A stretch of DNA of 64,000 bases from Geomonas oryzisoli (lineage in GTDB: Bacteria; Desulfobacterota; Desulfuromonadia; Geobacterales; Geobacteraceae). The position numbers and the translations under genes were made by a program. Below the pieces are notes generated by a model. The model was not told the origin of the DNA, ran no database searches, and was given only the letters and a program-made list of their open reading frames with translations. Each line of letters starts with the position of its first letter. Positions within the stretch are counted from its first letter, which is position 1. Positions 6,696 to 15,739 of the stretch are shown here, piece by piece. The stretch covers positions 2,575,501-2,639,500 of the forward strand of contig NZ_CP076723.1 of NCBI RefSeq assembly GCF_018986915.1. The letters run 5' to 3'.

Positions 6696-8954
6696 TCATC
6701 TTCTAAGCCTGAAAAACTCCCTTGAAAAGAGCCGTCGCCCCTGCCGCCCGACGAGGTCGGCATCGGCGATGGCAATAAGGTAGAGCGAGACCGTGGTCAA
6801 TACGCTGCTAAGCAATAGCGGCACGCTGTCCGGAGTGGTTTCGGCAGTACGGTCCATGATCTGGATAACAGGAATGGTCAGGCTGAGGGCGCCACAGGTG
6901 AAAAATAAGCAAAGAACGGTACCCTTCAGGATCTCGCGGTTGTAGAACTGCCCCAGCCCCGGGTATACAAGCGAGAGCAAGAGAGGTTTGTAGTTGCCTT
7001 TTCGCTCAGTGCGACAATTGGGGCAGCCGCCCGAATCGAGCGCAGTGTAGCAGGTGGCGCAGAGCTTGCTGTATCCGAGGCGGCCGCCGGGCAAACGCTG
7101 CTTGATGGCAGCGGCTACTTGCCCGACAACCGTGGCCTCATTGCTGTGCAACAGGAGTTCCTTTATGCCGGCACGCGGCTGGAGTGTCAGGAGGACACGG
7201 TGAGAATCAATCTTCACCATGCGGTTGAGTCTTGCCATCGGTGACTTCACCTGCCCCGCGTTGACGATGGAGATGTCGCCGTAGCCGAGTTGCCAATACC
7301 CCGCGGGACGAAGTGCAGCGAAATCAACAAGCAGGATGCGTTGGTCGGTGAGCAATAAAAGTGTGGGCTGGTTGAGGTAGAAGCTTCTACGCAAGCCGGT
7401 GCAGAGCATGACCCGTTCACCATTGACGAGTAACTGTGCCAGGTTAGGGGCAGCGGATCGAACCATCTTCAACACTAGCTCGCGCCGGGACGGATGCACC
7501 CTTCCGCTTTCGACAAGCAGGCGGATCATGGCAAGTGTCAAAAGGGTATTGAGCAGCATTACAGACAGCATCGCGATGCGATTATGCCCGAATCTCGGCA
7601 TACCGTAGAGCATGAGCAGCAACGACAGAACGAAAACTGCTGCGGCAAGGACAAGTTTGCGGCCGTCGGTGCCGGTAACCACCAGTGCATCCGCCGGCAC
7701 GACGATCCCGGCATCGACGGAGCGGATCCGCTTTTCCTCACGTCGGCGGGTCTGGTAGTAGAGGTAGAACGCTGGCAGGCAGCATACCAGGAGGGCCGTG
7801 AGCGCAAAGCTGGAGATGGCGGCATAGCGGTCTTCCAACCGACCGGTATCGCGGGCAAGATGCGAGATTGCGGTACTGAACGCGCCCTTGTACTGGAGGG
7901 TGGCAGCATCGAAGCGGTAGACCTCCCGGTGCCCCATGTCACTCACCAGTACGGTGGAACCGAAGGCCGCAACATCTCCCGCCTCCTCCAACGGGACCGG
8001 AAGCGGGAGTTTCCCCACAGCGCTGCCGTCTGCACCGTAAACCAACACCAATGCCTGGCGCAGATCGACTGTTTGCAGGAAAGCGTAGCGGTCATCCGCG
8101 CGGCACAGCAGGGTCGGAAACCGGTAGGCTCCTTCCGCCTTGGCGGTAGCAATGGTTTTCAGGAAGCGGCCATCACGGGCGAAGAGGTCGATTCGAAAAC
8201 AGTTGGTGTTAGCCACCACCAGGTTGCCGTCCCGGTCCAGGAGGATGGTATTGGGGAATTTGAACTGTCCCGGCTCCTTTCCTTCCTGTCCAAAGCTCCG
8301 CAGATAGCTGCCGTCGGTCCGAAACTGGTGGATCTTGTGGTTTGCTGAGTCGGTGACGAAAATATCACCTCCGTCCACCACGAATTTATAGGCGGCACGG
8401 AAACGGTTGCCGCCGTTGACCACCGTTTCCCATCTGTTGTTACGGAGCCGGCGGATGGCGTTGCCTGTATGATCGGCGAGCCAGAGTTCATTGCCTACGT
8501 AGCTCAGCTGGGTCGGAACCGCTCCAGGAGGAAGCGGCTGACGGCCTGTCTGCGCGCCGTTCCGATCAAACAGCAGCACCTCCTCCCCCCAAGTGACCGC
8601 CACACCCGTGTCAGATGTTGCGATGAAGTTAGGAAACGGAAGTTCCCGTATCTTCCCTTCAGCCCAAATGCGGACGCCCACAAACAACAGAACCAAAAGC
8701 ACGAAGAATAACAACAGCGCGCGAGCTCGTTGCCCCCCCTGTTTGACACTTTGATCTGTCAGCGCAGGTGCCGGCAGGACCGGGGCGGTTTCTGGAGCAA
8801 CCTGATCGATTCCCCGATCATGACAGACGGAGTGGAGGGGAAACATACTTTTACACCGGGGGCAAGATACCTGAACTGTCCCGGCGGGAATCTTCTCGTG
8901 GGGGATGGCACGGCTGTAGCCGCAAGAGGGGCAAGTAATTGTCAGTTCGCTCAC
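6696..8954 (-). CDS. Membrane protein: MJ0042-like zinc finger, NHL propeller, PH-like domain, C-terminal zinc ribbon
   Basis: I know no named function. From the GTG at 8954 (GGAG six bases upstream) the protein is 752 aa. Residues 4-35 form a finger with Cys8, Cys11, Cys31 and Cys34 (CPSC...CPRC). A transmembrane helix follows at ~79-97. Next comes a beta-propeller with NHL-like repeats, for example one containing KIHQFRTDGSYLRSFG and KFPNTILLDRDGNLVVANT. Further membrane helices, a PH-like segment (QPTLLLLTDQRILLVDFAAL), a second zinc ribbon (CATCYTALDSGGCPNC) and a TM2-like C-terminus (YPGLGQFYNREILKG) complete it. An ATG-initiated extension to 9083 exists but lacks family features. The divergent gene at 9505 shares the same N-terminal finger. 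Confidence 0.7.
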   Translation of the reverse strand: MSELTITCPSCGYSRAIPHEKIPAGTVQVSCPRCKSMFPLHSVCHDRGIDQVAPETAPVLPAPALTDQSVKQGGQRARALLLFFVLLVLLFVGVRIWAEGKIRELPFPNFIATSDTGVAVTWGEEVLLFDRNGAQTGRQPLPPGAVPTQLSYVGNELWLADHTGNAIRRLRNNRWETVVNGGNRFRAAYKFVVDGGDIFVTDSANHKIHQFRTDGSYLRSFGQEGKEPGQFKFPNTILLDRDGNLVVANTNCFRIDLFARDGRFLKTIATAKAEGAYRFPTLLCRADDRYAFLQTVDLRQALVLVYGADGSAVGKLPLPVPLEEAGDVAAFGSTVLVSDMGHREVYRFDAATLQYKGAFSTAISHLARDTGRLEDRYAAISSFALTALLVCCLPAFYLYYQTRRREEKRIRSVDAGIVVPADALVVTGTDGRKLVLAAAVFVLSLLLMLYGMPRFGHNRIAMLSVMLLNTLLTLAMIRLLVESGRVHPSRRELVLKMVRSAAPNLAQLLVNGERVMLCTGLRRSFYLNQPTLLLLTDQRILLVDFAALRPAGYWQLGYGDISIVNAGQVKSPMARLNRMVKIDSHRVLLTLQPRAGIKELLLHSNEATVVGQVAAAIKQRLPGGRLGYSKLCATCYTALDSGGCPNCRTERKGNYKPLLLSLVYPGLGQFYNREILKGTVLCLFFTCGALSLTIPVIQIMDRTAETTPDSVPLLLSSVLTTVSLYLIAIADADLVGRQGRRLFSREFFRLRR

Positions 8955-9504
8955 CGTGTTCTCCGGGAACTTCAGGTTGGATGGCTCTGCCGCCGTAGCA
9001 GCCAAAACTGCACTGGAATCGCAAAAAAGATGGTGAAATAAAAGGATACGACGCAGCCGCAAAACGTAGCGAGCCACTCTCACCTGCCCCCGGCGAGTGT
9101 CGGGAGCGCCGTCGTTTAATTTTTCAGTATAGAAACCTTGCGAAAGTTAGCTTAAGATTGGTTCACGTGCAAGAGTTTTATCATTATGAGACGTTAGCGC
9201 CTCAAGGAATTAGGGGGACTTATTTACGCTCCCACCAGATCCGGATTAGTAGTAATCTGCATACCAACCGTAATTCCCAGCCCCCCACATCCCCTCGCGC
9301 TTGGCCCATGCATTCTGACTTCTACATACAATTAGCTTGATACAAAGGACATCTTAATTTAAGCTGTCTCAGCTGTTTCTGCAGCACAGTCAGAACCAGG
9401 CGACGGACTGACAAGGAGAAGAAGACGAAGAAAGCAGAGATTACTTCTCCAAGTTCTGCGCTACGTCCCCGTTAACAGTAATCTTTGCCCCCTGGAGACA
9501 ACTG
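8955..9504. other. Divergent intergenic region between the two zinc-finger membrane protein genes
   Basis: About 550 bp, markedly more AT-rich than the flanking core genome. It must contain the promoters of both divergent genes. A short plus-strand frame at 9158-9340 has no supporting features. I see no convincing promoter hexamers or repeats; a GGAG seven bases before the ATG at 9505 is the only clear signal. Confidence 0.45.
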
Positions 9505-11925
9505 ATGTCTGAAAGTATCAAAATAACCTGTCCATCTTGCTCGTTCAGCCGCTTGGTACCTCTTGAAAAGGTGCCGCCAAGAGCGGTGACGGTCACGTGT
9601 CCCAAGTGCAATACCTCATTCCTCTTCGACGCCCACGTTGTGGCACCGCTTCCGCAGCTTGACGCCCAGGCAATAGGGGCACGACAACAATTGCCTGAAG
9701 TTGCCACGCCACCAGTCTCTAAGAAGCCCGTGATGCCTTCTCCACCTGCAAAAAGACGACTTGTTGATAACCCCTTTGCTCCCCAGGGTGTTCCTATTGC
9801 AACCGGTATTGCTCTCTATGCCATCGGAACTCCATGGTATATATGTGTCATCGTCCTGCTGATGGCACAGTACTGGTTCGGCCCAATCCTCATCTATTTC
9901 AAGAACCGAATGCCGACATCTTCGCCCTTGTCAGCCGTCCCATCCGAAAGCAATCTCCACGCAGAACTTCGCCTTTTCCTGAGCAAGACAAGACCTGTGC
10001 TGGAGGCTGCCGGCTTTGTATCCAAGGGTTGCTTTACCAACGCACCGGGTGCCGCTCCCATATCAGCCATCGTGGCGTTACTGCAGCATGAAGGTACTTC
10101 GGATGTTGCCCACCTGGTGGCAGTCGTAAAAGACGGCACGGTGGGTACAACAATAGGATTCTCCCGTCCACGTGACGACCGCAGTAAGATCAGGACATCG
10201 TGCACAAGCTTGCCATCTCCCTTTGCCCATAATCCACACGACAACGTTCTCAGGATCGCAGGAGAATTTGCCCTTGAGAGTCTTTGGCGCGTGCATCAGG
10301 CTCGTACTGCTGCCGATAGGACTGCCATCCGCGAGGAACCCATCCAGGATGGTTTGCAGTATCAGATGAATGAGGAACGACTGGGGGCGGCATTAAAGGT
10401 TGCTTCCGGACAGTGGCAACCCGCCAAAGAGCAAGGATTTATCCGTCCCACTTTGACAGGCTCCTATTCGATGTGTCTACGTATGCTGTTTCCGTGGAAA
10501 CAACTGAATCGGATGTCGGCAGAAAGAAAGGTGCGCCGTCTTTTGAGTGAGTTGGGTGAAGAACCGCTGCGCGAAATAAAAACGGCAGAAGCAACCATGG
10601 ATTCGACCGGCACCGAGCCGGATTTGGAACTTGAGAGCCTGGCCACCGAACTGCAGGTGATAAGTTCCGGGGAAAGTAAAACAGGATCCCTGGTGCCGCT
10701 CATCATCACGGTGATGTTCTTTTTCAGCGCCCAAATCGTTTCAACAACGTGGCAGGAGGTTCTTATCCTCGTAGGTGTCCTGTTCTTCCACGAACTGGGC
10801 CACATGGCGGCGATGAAGGTATTCAAGTACACCGACTTGAAGATGTTCTTCATCCCATTTTTCGGTGCTGCAGTTTCCGGCAAGAACAGCAATCCGACAG
10901 CGGTGAAAAGCTGCATCGTGTCGCTAATGGGGCCGCTTCCGGGAATATTTCTCAGCGTGGTGCTGTACATCCTGTTCTTTCTGACCAAAAACTACTACCT
11001 GTTCAAAACCGCACAGATAATGATGATGCTGAACGTCTTCAATCTGCTGCCGATCATGCCGTTGGACGGCGGCAGGTTTGTGGATGTGCTGTTCGTCAAT
11101 CGGAGATATTTCCGCTTTATCTTTGCCTTTCTGGGGGGAGCAGCATTTCTGATCCTGGCCAGATCGGCAGGTGACTTTGTGCTAGGTTTCTTTGGCGTAC
11201 TTACCATCTACGTCGCCCTGTGCAATTTGAAGCTCCACGGTATCTGCAGTGAGCTGAAAGCTGAGGGGCTAACGGCCGATTCGGTAGCGGAGCTGATAGG
11301 CAACCAGAATGCACTCAAACGGGTTGTCGATAAAATGAGGGTTCCCTTTCCGAAGCTTTTCAGTCCCAACATGAATTACAAGGGCATCTTTGACAAACTC
11401 ACAGTCGTTGTCGACACCTTGAAGTTCAGGTCCGCCAATTTTTTGCCAAAAACATTATTATTGGGCACCTATATTACCTGTATATTGGCGTCCGTCGCCG
11501 GATTGTTCATGTTCTTGGGACTGAATTACAAGGAATTGTCCCGGACCGTTGAGATCGATGGAAAGAAGTATACCTATGCGGAGCATCATGGCTTTGGGAA
11601 GAAGAGAAGCGAATGCCAGATCAACAGTCAACTCTACTATGATGGCAAGGGAACTGCCTACGCAGACGACGGTTCTGTGTCGGATATCTACTACTATAAA
11701 GACGGGTATCGGACTGGCGAGTGGCTCGCCCTTGAAAAGGCAGGCAATGTGGTAGAAAAGAGGAAATACGACCATGGAAGACTGGTAACGGTTGCCACTT
11801 TGGAAAACGGTGCGTGGAAAACAACGACGGCTGAAGACAGGCCAGTGCTAAAACGGTGGTCTGAGGAAATAGAGCGGATGTCTCAACCGTTTAAGTCAAA
11901 CCACGAACACTTCTATGGGAACTAG
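9505..11925 (+). CDS. Site-2-type (M50) membrane metalloprotease with N-terminal MJ0042-like zinc finger
   Basis: An 806-aa membrane protein. Residues 5-36 carry Cys9, Cys12, Cys32 and Cys35 (CPSC...CPKC), nearly the same finger as the divergent neighbour. A hydrophobic hairpin follows at ~95-135, then a soluble region. The M50 core has the metalloprotease motif HELGH at 429-433 and the third ligand motif MPLDGGRF with Asp521, each inside hydrophobic segments, as in intramembrane site-2 proteases. Another membrane helix lies at ~651-673. The C-terminal ~130 residues contain MORN/YwqK-like strands (YYDGKGTAYADDGSVSDIYY, then KDGYRTGEW). Substrate unknown; transmembrane signalling or envelope quality control is an inference from the M50 family. 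Confidence 0.8.
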   Translation: MSESIKITCPSCSFSRLVPLEKVPPRAVTVTCPKCNTSFLFDAHVVAPLPQLDAQAIGARQQLPEVATPPVSKKPVMPSPPAKRRLVDNPFAPQGVPIATGIALYAIGTPWYICVIVLLMAQYWFGPILIYFKNRMPTSSPLSAVPSESNLHAELRLFLSKTRPVLEAAGFVSKGCFTNAPGAAPISAIVALLQHEGTSDVAHLVAVVKDGTVGTTIGFSRPRDDRSKIRTSCTSLPSPFAHNPHDNVLRIAGEFALESLWRVHQARTAADRTAIREEPIQDGLQYQMNEERLGAALKVASGQWQPAKEQGFIRPTLTGSYSMCLRMLFPWKQLNRMSAERKVRRLLSELGEEPLREIKTAEATMDSTGTEPDLELESLATELQVISSGESKTGSLVPLIITVMFFFSAQIVSTTWQEVLILVGVLFFHELGHMAAMKVFKYTDLKMFFIPFFGAAVSGKNSNPTAVKSCIVSLMGPLPGIFLSVVLYILFFLTKNYYLFKTAQIMMMLNVFNLLPIMPLDGGRFVDVLFVNRRYFRFIFAFLGGAAFLILARSAGDFVLGFFGVLTIYVALCNLKLHGICSELKAEGLTADSVAELIGNQNALKRVVDKMRVPFPKLFSPNMNYKGIFDKLTVVVDTLKFRSANFLPKTLLLGTYITCILASVAGLFMFLGLNYKELSRTVEIDGKKYTYAEHHGFGKKRSECQINSQLYYDGKGTAYADDGSVSDIYYYKDGYRTGEWLALEKAGNVVEKRKYDHGRLVTVATLENGAWKTTTAEDRPVLKRWSEEIERMSQPFKSNHEHFYGN

Positions 11926-11974
11926 GGAGCAGGAAGAGCCACGAAATTAAGCACCATCCTTCTTTCCTTGACAC

Positions 11975-12141
11975 GGGGACGTAGGTAGCTAATGTAGCTT
12001 AGTGAGCACTGCGGAGGGGGCATAAGGTACATAAGCTGCCAGCGTCCCCTCCACCTCCTGAGCTAGGAAGATGAGAAGTTGTTGAGGATGTGGGTTGGTA
12101 ACTGAAGTTGGCACGGGGACCATGGGAGGCAAACGTCCCGT
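11975..12141. repeat. Two REP-like GGGGAC inverted-repeat units
   Basis: Unit 1 pairs GGGGACG (11975-11981) with CGTCCCC (12043-12049). Unit 2 pairs ACGGGGAC (12113-12120) with CGTCCCGT (12134-12141). Both follow similar TTGACACGGGGAC / TTGGCACGGGGAC contexts. Such units resemble REP elements mobilised by REP-associated transposases, but no such transposase is in the window, so the class is a guess. Confidence 0.35.
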
Positions 12142-12212
12142 TCTTCAAAAAACGTTGTGGTTAAAAGACAGCAGCACCGTTAATTTTTGTTTACATTAGA
12201 AAAATCTTGTGT

Positions 12213-12239
12213 TACACAAAAGCCTCCTTGGTTTGTGTA
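12213..12239. repeat. 8-bp inverted repeat TACACAAA / TTTGTGTA
   Basis: TACACAAA at 12213-12220 and TTTGTGTA at 12232-12239 are separated by 11 nt; the left arm also belongs to a short palindrome TTGTGT-T-ACACAA. It lies just before the hairpin at 12244. Function not apparent. Confidence 0.35.
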
Positions 12240-12243
12240 GTAG

Positions 12244-12276
12244 AAGCCCCCTATCGAAGTTCGGTAGGGGGCTTTA
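12244..12276. terminator. Hairpin terminator between convergent genes
   Basis: AAGCCCCCTA (from 12244) pairs with TAGGGGGCTT, and the loop CGAA/TTCG can extend the stem. A short T-rich tail (TTTACTTT) follows on the plus strand. It lies between the protease gene and the convergent 1012-aa gene. Confidence 0.65.
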
Positions 12277-12467
12277 CTTTCTGCCCCCCAATCTCCACGC
12301 AGAGAAACCAACTCCGCCAATCCCACAAAAACTGCTCAGCTTAAGTCGGATGAGGGCACGCACGCGCATTTAACCGACTCCGACAGCTCCGACTGCAGGG
12401 CATGCCCACGATGATTAACTCTGGCTGGTTGACTCGTGCTTCAGGGCAACGTCAGGGAAAATGAGGG

Positions 12468-15400
12468 TTACACATCAGAAACCGCGGCTCGTACGATGTC
12501 CCCCTCGACGATGATGCGGCTATCGTGACCCTTTAGGCACTGCGGTATTTTTACACTGGAAAGCCCTCTCTCGCGCACGGCCGCAATGAAGGCTGTTCTC
12601 GGTGCGGTGCCGCCATAGTCGACTTTCAGGACATGATGGATGAGGTCATCTAGCGTGGAAAGCCCGTGTGGGTTGTTCTTGGCAACAAAGACGTCTCTTT
12701 GCCTGCCAAGGGCGTGAAACTTGATACCGGCCCCCAGCAGGTCGTGCAGCAGCACCGGAGTCCAATGAAGGGGTGAAGGGAGTGCAGGCAACTCTGCGCC
12801 AATATCCCGGAAAAGCTCCGAGCACAAGCCATAGGGGTTGCCGAAGCGCCCCCTTTTTTCGAGGTGCCGCAGAGCTAGCTCTTCGATGGCCGCCTGTTGC
12901 TCTTCATTCCACTTCAAGCAGCTGCGCGCGATGAGCGCGTCCTTGCTGTGCCACAAAGCCCATGTCCTTCCCTTCAAAACTGCCAAAAGTCCGTTGCTCC
13001 CAAACCGCGCCAGTTCTTTGGTCCGGCATGGTTTCCCCTGTTCTTCGAGGTAATTCAGCAGCAGATTTCCTTGCGACCGAGGACGAGGCTGCGAGGGCCG
13101 GGATGCCGGTCGTGGCTGGCGCTTTGGGGCTGCGGACTGCGGCTGCGGCACCGGCTCCCACTCGATCCTCCCCGGGAAAAAATGGTCGATGAGACAAACG
13201 AGATGGCGCGGTTTCATTACTCCCATTGCTTCGCAGACTGCACGATTTCTTGCATATAGCCGCTGCTCCAGTGACCGTCCCCGCCGATGCAATTTCGGCA
13301 GCGAGTCGGCGATGGCATCCAACTTCTGGTAGAGCGCAGGGACGTTGCTTAGGTGCATTCGGAGGGCACCGACCCGTAGATGTTTCGGAATGTTCGACAG
13401 ATTATTGCTTAAGATTTGCTGGCCGGGTAGGCCCAGCTTTAAGACGGCGAAATCCCAAAGCTGTTCACGGGTTACGACGACGCGCTGGAAGAGGAATTGC
13501 TCCAGGACACTCAAGATCGATGGTCTCGGCCTGGGAGCGTCCTTCATCGAGACGAAAGGGTACTTCTCGAAGCTCAGGGTGTCACTGCCGACAATTCTCA
13601 TACAGGAATACAAGGCAAAGGGGGTGGGCACGCCCTTCGTCAGCAGCTGCGGCGCGTAATGTTCAAAGATCTTACCGCTCATGCAGAGGAAGGGGATTTC
13701 GTCGGAACAGAGTCTCTCGATGACATCACGCTGGATTTCATTGACCAGCTCATGGGGGATCTGAAGGAGATCCCTGTGTTTGAATATCCCACGCCCCCAA
13801 AGGACAGCCCCCGGCAGATGACTGAGCCAATAATAAACGAGTTGTGGGCTTGCCGGTTCGTCGGGAACCATCAGGCTCAGCCGCCGTTGTACCTTCTTGA
13901 AGTGAATGCCGGCGTCACCGGCGTCGTGCAGAATCTTGTCCAGGATTTCATTCTTCGATGGAACCCGTTCTTCCCGACGCCATTCCAGGTAGTTGTCAGC
14001 AACACTAAAGCCCAGGTCCGCCGACGAATCCGCCAGGAAGTGAAGCATGGCGGGGGTGAAACTCGATATTTTCTGTAGTTTCGGGCAGCGCTCCTCGCGG
14101 CAGGCAATCAGCAAAGCCTGCAGGGCTGCATCGGGTGGCAGCTTCCGCCCCTCCGCTGTTTCCGTAGCCCTGGAAAGGCCCCCAGCTCCGATCGCACAGT
14201 TTACGCAGCAAGATGTGGACAGGGCGACCCGGATGGGAGGGGACCACTCCACCCGATAACGCGGGGAAAACTCCATGACGGAGGCGAGTGCCTCATCAGC
14301 AGGGGGGCTGTTCCAGTCGTGCACCCGCTGCATGGCGAGCGCAAGGTCGTGGATGTAAGCAGCACCACCTCGACACTCCAGCAGACGGTCCAGCAAGTGC
14401 CAGAAGTAATTGAGATGTTGCAGCGTCGCCGGTTTCTTCAGCTTTGCCAGCAGCATACTCTCCATTTGTCGGACCCGTTCCCTGCTGACACCCAGCCCCT
14501 CCCCCACTTTTGTCAGTGTCCATTTGCAGCCGTCGAACAGTCTAAGACGCCCCAAAAGCACGCGCCGACAGCGCTCAATCTCCTTCGGGTCCTTTCCGAC
14601 GACGGCAAAGTGCAGGTAGCGGTCCAGCACATCCTGGAAGGCACCGTACGCCGTAGTCGGCAAGCCGGCATCGGCCGACTTCGCAATCCACTCAGCTCGC
14701 TCTCTCAGTTGCCATAGGTAGTTGATCGCGCGAAAGGCGGTTGGGCACAGCCCGAATTTTGCAAAGACTTTGCGTTCGGTGATCTTTGCGATGTCCCCCC
14801 AGGGAACGCCCTCCCCCCTGCCAGTAGGCTCATCGAGCAGATCCGGAAAGGGAAACTCCAGTACGACCAGCGGATCCAGCAAACCGGAAGGAAGGCCGGT
14901 ATACAGGGAACTGTCGGTTGCATTGCAGACAGACGTGACGGGCCAGGCGCCTCCCGGATACCCCAGGGCGCGAATCATGCTGGAAAGGGCCGAGTCGCTG
15001 AGACCTGCCTGGAGGAGATATCCGATGGAGCATGACAAAAGCAGGTACGAGGAGTCCTCCTGGAAGATGGCCACGGCACGAAGGCGCTCGACGTCGGCGC
15101 CAGAAAGGCACAACGAGCCAGGACCGGTCCAGGTAAAAGGAGCGTCCCGGTCCATTAGCTGGGTAAGTGGGCGGTGCAGAACGCTCCATGAGGCAGGGTC
15201 CGATGCCGGTTCTCCTGTGGACGTATCCGCAAACGGGGGTTCGCCAAGAGCCTCTGTGGGTGGGGCAGGCAGAGGCTTTTCAACCTCGACAGGAAGCAAT
15301 TCCGGGTGTATTTGCAGGATGCGTTCCTGCGCGGACATTATCTCCGATATCGTCTTTGAACCGCATCCCCGTAAGCGTCGAAGGTCCGTTCGCCCCAACG

Positions 15401-15506
15401 CCAAAACGTCCTGACATGACTCAACTTGTTCGCGCATCAGGACATTATGAGTTCGTGTCGAGAATTCATTGCGGAGGTGCTGTGGTATGGGGATGGGGGT
15501 GGTCAT
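12468..15506 (-). CDS. Large protein with alpha-CTD-like HhH and sigma-70 region-4-like HTH
   Basis: A 1012-aa protein I cannot name. Residues ~8-65 resemble the RNA polymerase alpha C-terminal domain: FSTRTHNVLMREQVESCQDV, then LALGRTDLRRLRGCGSKTI, the usual two-helix plus helix-hairpin-helix pattern that binds UP elements or activators. Around residues 320-360 a sigma-region-4-like helix-turn-helix reads WTLTKVGEGLGVSRERVRQM. The remainder (~360-1012) is soluble and mixed, with a possible winged-helix segment near 520-590 and a proline/arginine-rich linker near 790. No nuclease, helicase or polymerase motif is visible. It stands alone, divergent from a small FN3 protein, behind a promoter covered by a perfect palindrome. 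A transcription regulator of an accessory element is the most I would infer. Confidence 0.6.
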   Translation of the reverse strand: MTTPIPIPQHLRNEFSTRTHNVLMREQVESCQDVLALGRTDLRRLRGCGSKTISEIMSAQERILQIHPELLPVEVEKPLPAPPTEALGEPPFADTSTGEPASDPASWSVLHRPLTQLMDRDAPFTWTGPGSLCLSGADVERLRAVAIFQEDSSYLLLSCSIGYLLQAGLSDSALSSMIRALGYPGGAWPVTSVCNATDSSLYTGLPSGLLDPLVVLEFPFPDLLDEPTGRGEGVPWGDIAKITERKVFAKFGLCPTAFRAINYLWQLRERAEWIAKSADAGLPTTAYGAFQDVLDRYLHFAVVGKDPKEIERCRRVLLGRLRLFDGCKWTLTKVGEGLGVSRERVRQMESMLLAKLKKPATLQHLNYFWHLLDRLLECRGGAAYIHDLALAMQRVHDWNSPPADEALASVMEFSPRYRVEWSPPIRVALSTSCCVNCAIGAGGLSRATETAEGRKLPPDAALQALLIACREERCPKLQKISSFTPAMLHFLADSSADLGFSVADNYLEWRREERVPSKNEILDKILHDAGDAGIHFKKVQRRLSLMVPDEPASPQLVYYWLSHLPGAVLWGRGIFKHRDLLQIPHELVNEIQRDVIERLCSDEIPFLCMSGKIFEHYAPQLLTKGVPTPFALYSCMRIVGSDTLSFEKYPFVSMKDAPRPRPSILSVLEQFLFQRVVVTREQLWDFAVLKLGLPGQQILSNNLSNIPKHLRVGALRMHLSNVPALYQKLDAIADSLPKLHRRGRSLEQRLYARNRAVCEAMGVMKPRHLVCLIDHFFPGRIEWEPVPQPQSAAPKRQPRPASRPSQPRPRSQGNLLLNYLEEQGKPCRTKELARFGSNGLLAVLKGRTWALWHSKDALIARSCLKWNEEQQAAIEELALRHLEKRGRFGNPYGLCSELFRDIGAELPALPSPLHWTPVLLHDLLGAGIKFHALGRQRDVFVAKNNPHGLSTLDDLIHHVLKVDYGGTAPRTAFIAAVRERGLSSVKIPQCLKGHDSRIIVEGDIVRAAVSDV

Positions 15507-15542
15507 CGGTTACCGGTCCGTGGTGTCATAATGACGTGCGGT

Positions 15543-15573
15543 GTTATTATATTAGAAAAATATAATAACGCAA
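15543..15573 (-). promoter_or_regulatory. Promoter overlapped by a perfect 11-bp palindrome (candidate operator)
   Basis: GTTATTATATT (15543-15553) and AATATAATAAC (15559-15569) are perfect inverted repeats around AGAAA. On the minus strand the same bases form a -10 TATAAT (complement of 15546-15551) and a -35 TTGCGT (complement of 15568-15573) with 16-bp spacing, ~35 bp upstream of the 1012-aa gene. A dimeric repressor bound here would block RNA polymerase; the encoded HTH protein is a candidate for autoregulation. Confidence 0.55.
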
Positions 15574-15739
15574 CCTACGGAGTTGCTTTCAAGAACGGAT
15601 GAGGGCCGCTCAAGCCCTTTGCCGTCCACTGCTGCCGCCTATATTTCGAGAAAGTCATGCTTCCGTTATGCGTCTTGCAATGCGCCTTGCAACCGCTAAT
15701 GTATTGGAACAGTCCAATCTACCAAGAGAGGCCGACAAC

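Larger units (their letters stand above)
11926..12467. other. Convergent intergenic region with inverted repeats
   Basis: A 540-bp spacer between two convergent accessory genes. It holds two GGGGACG/CGTCCC inverted-repeat units, an AT-rich inverted repeat and a strong hairpin (all listed separately). No protein-coding frame is convincing. Confidence 0.5.
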
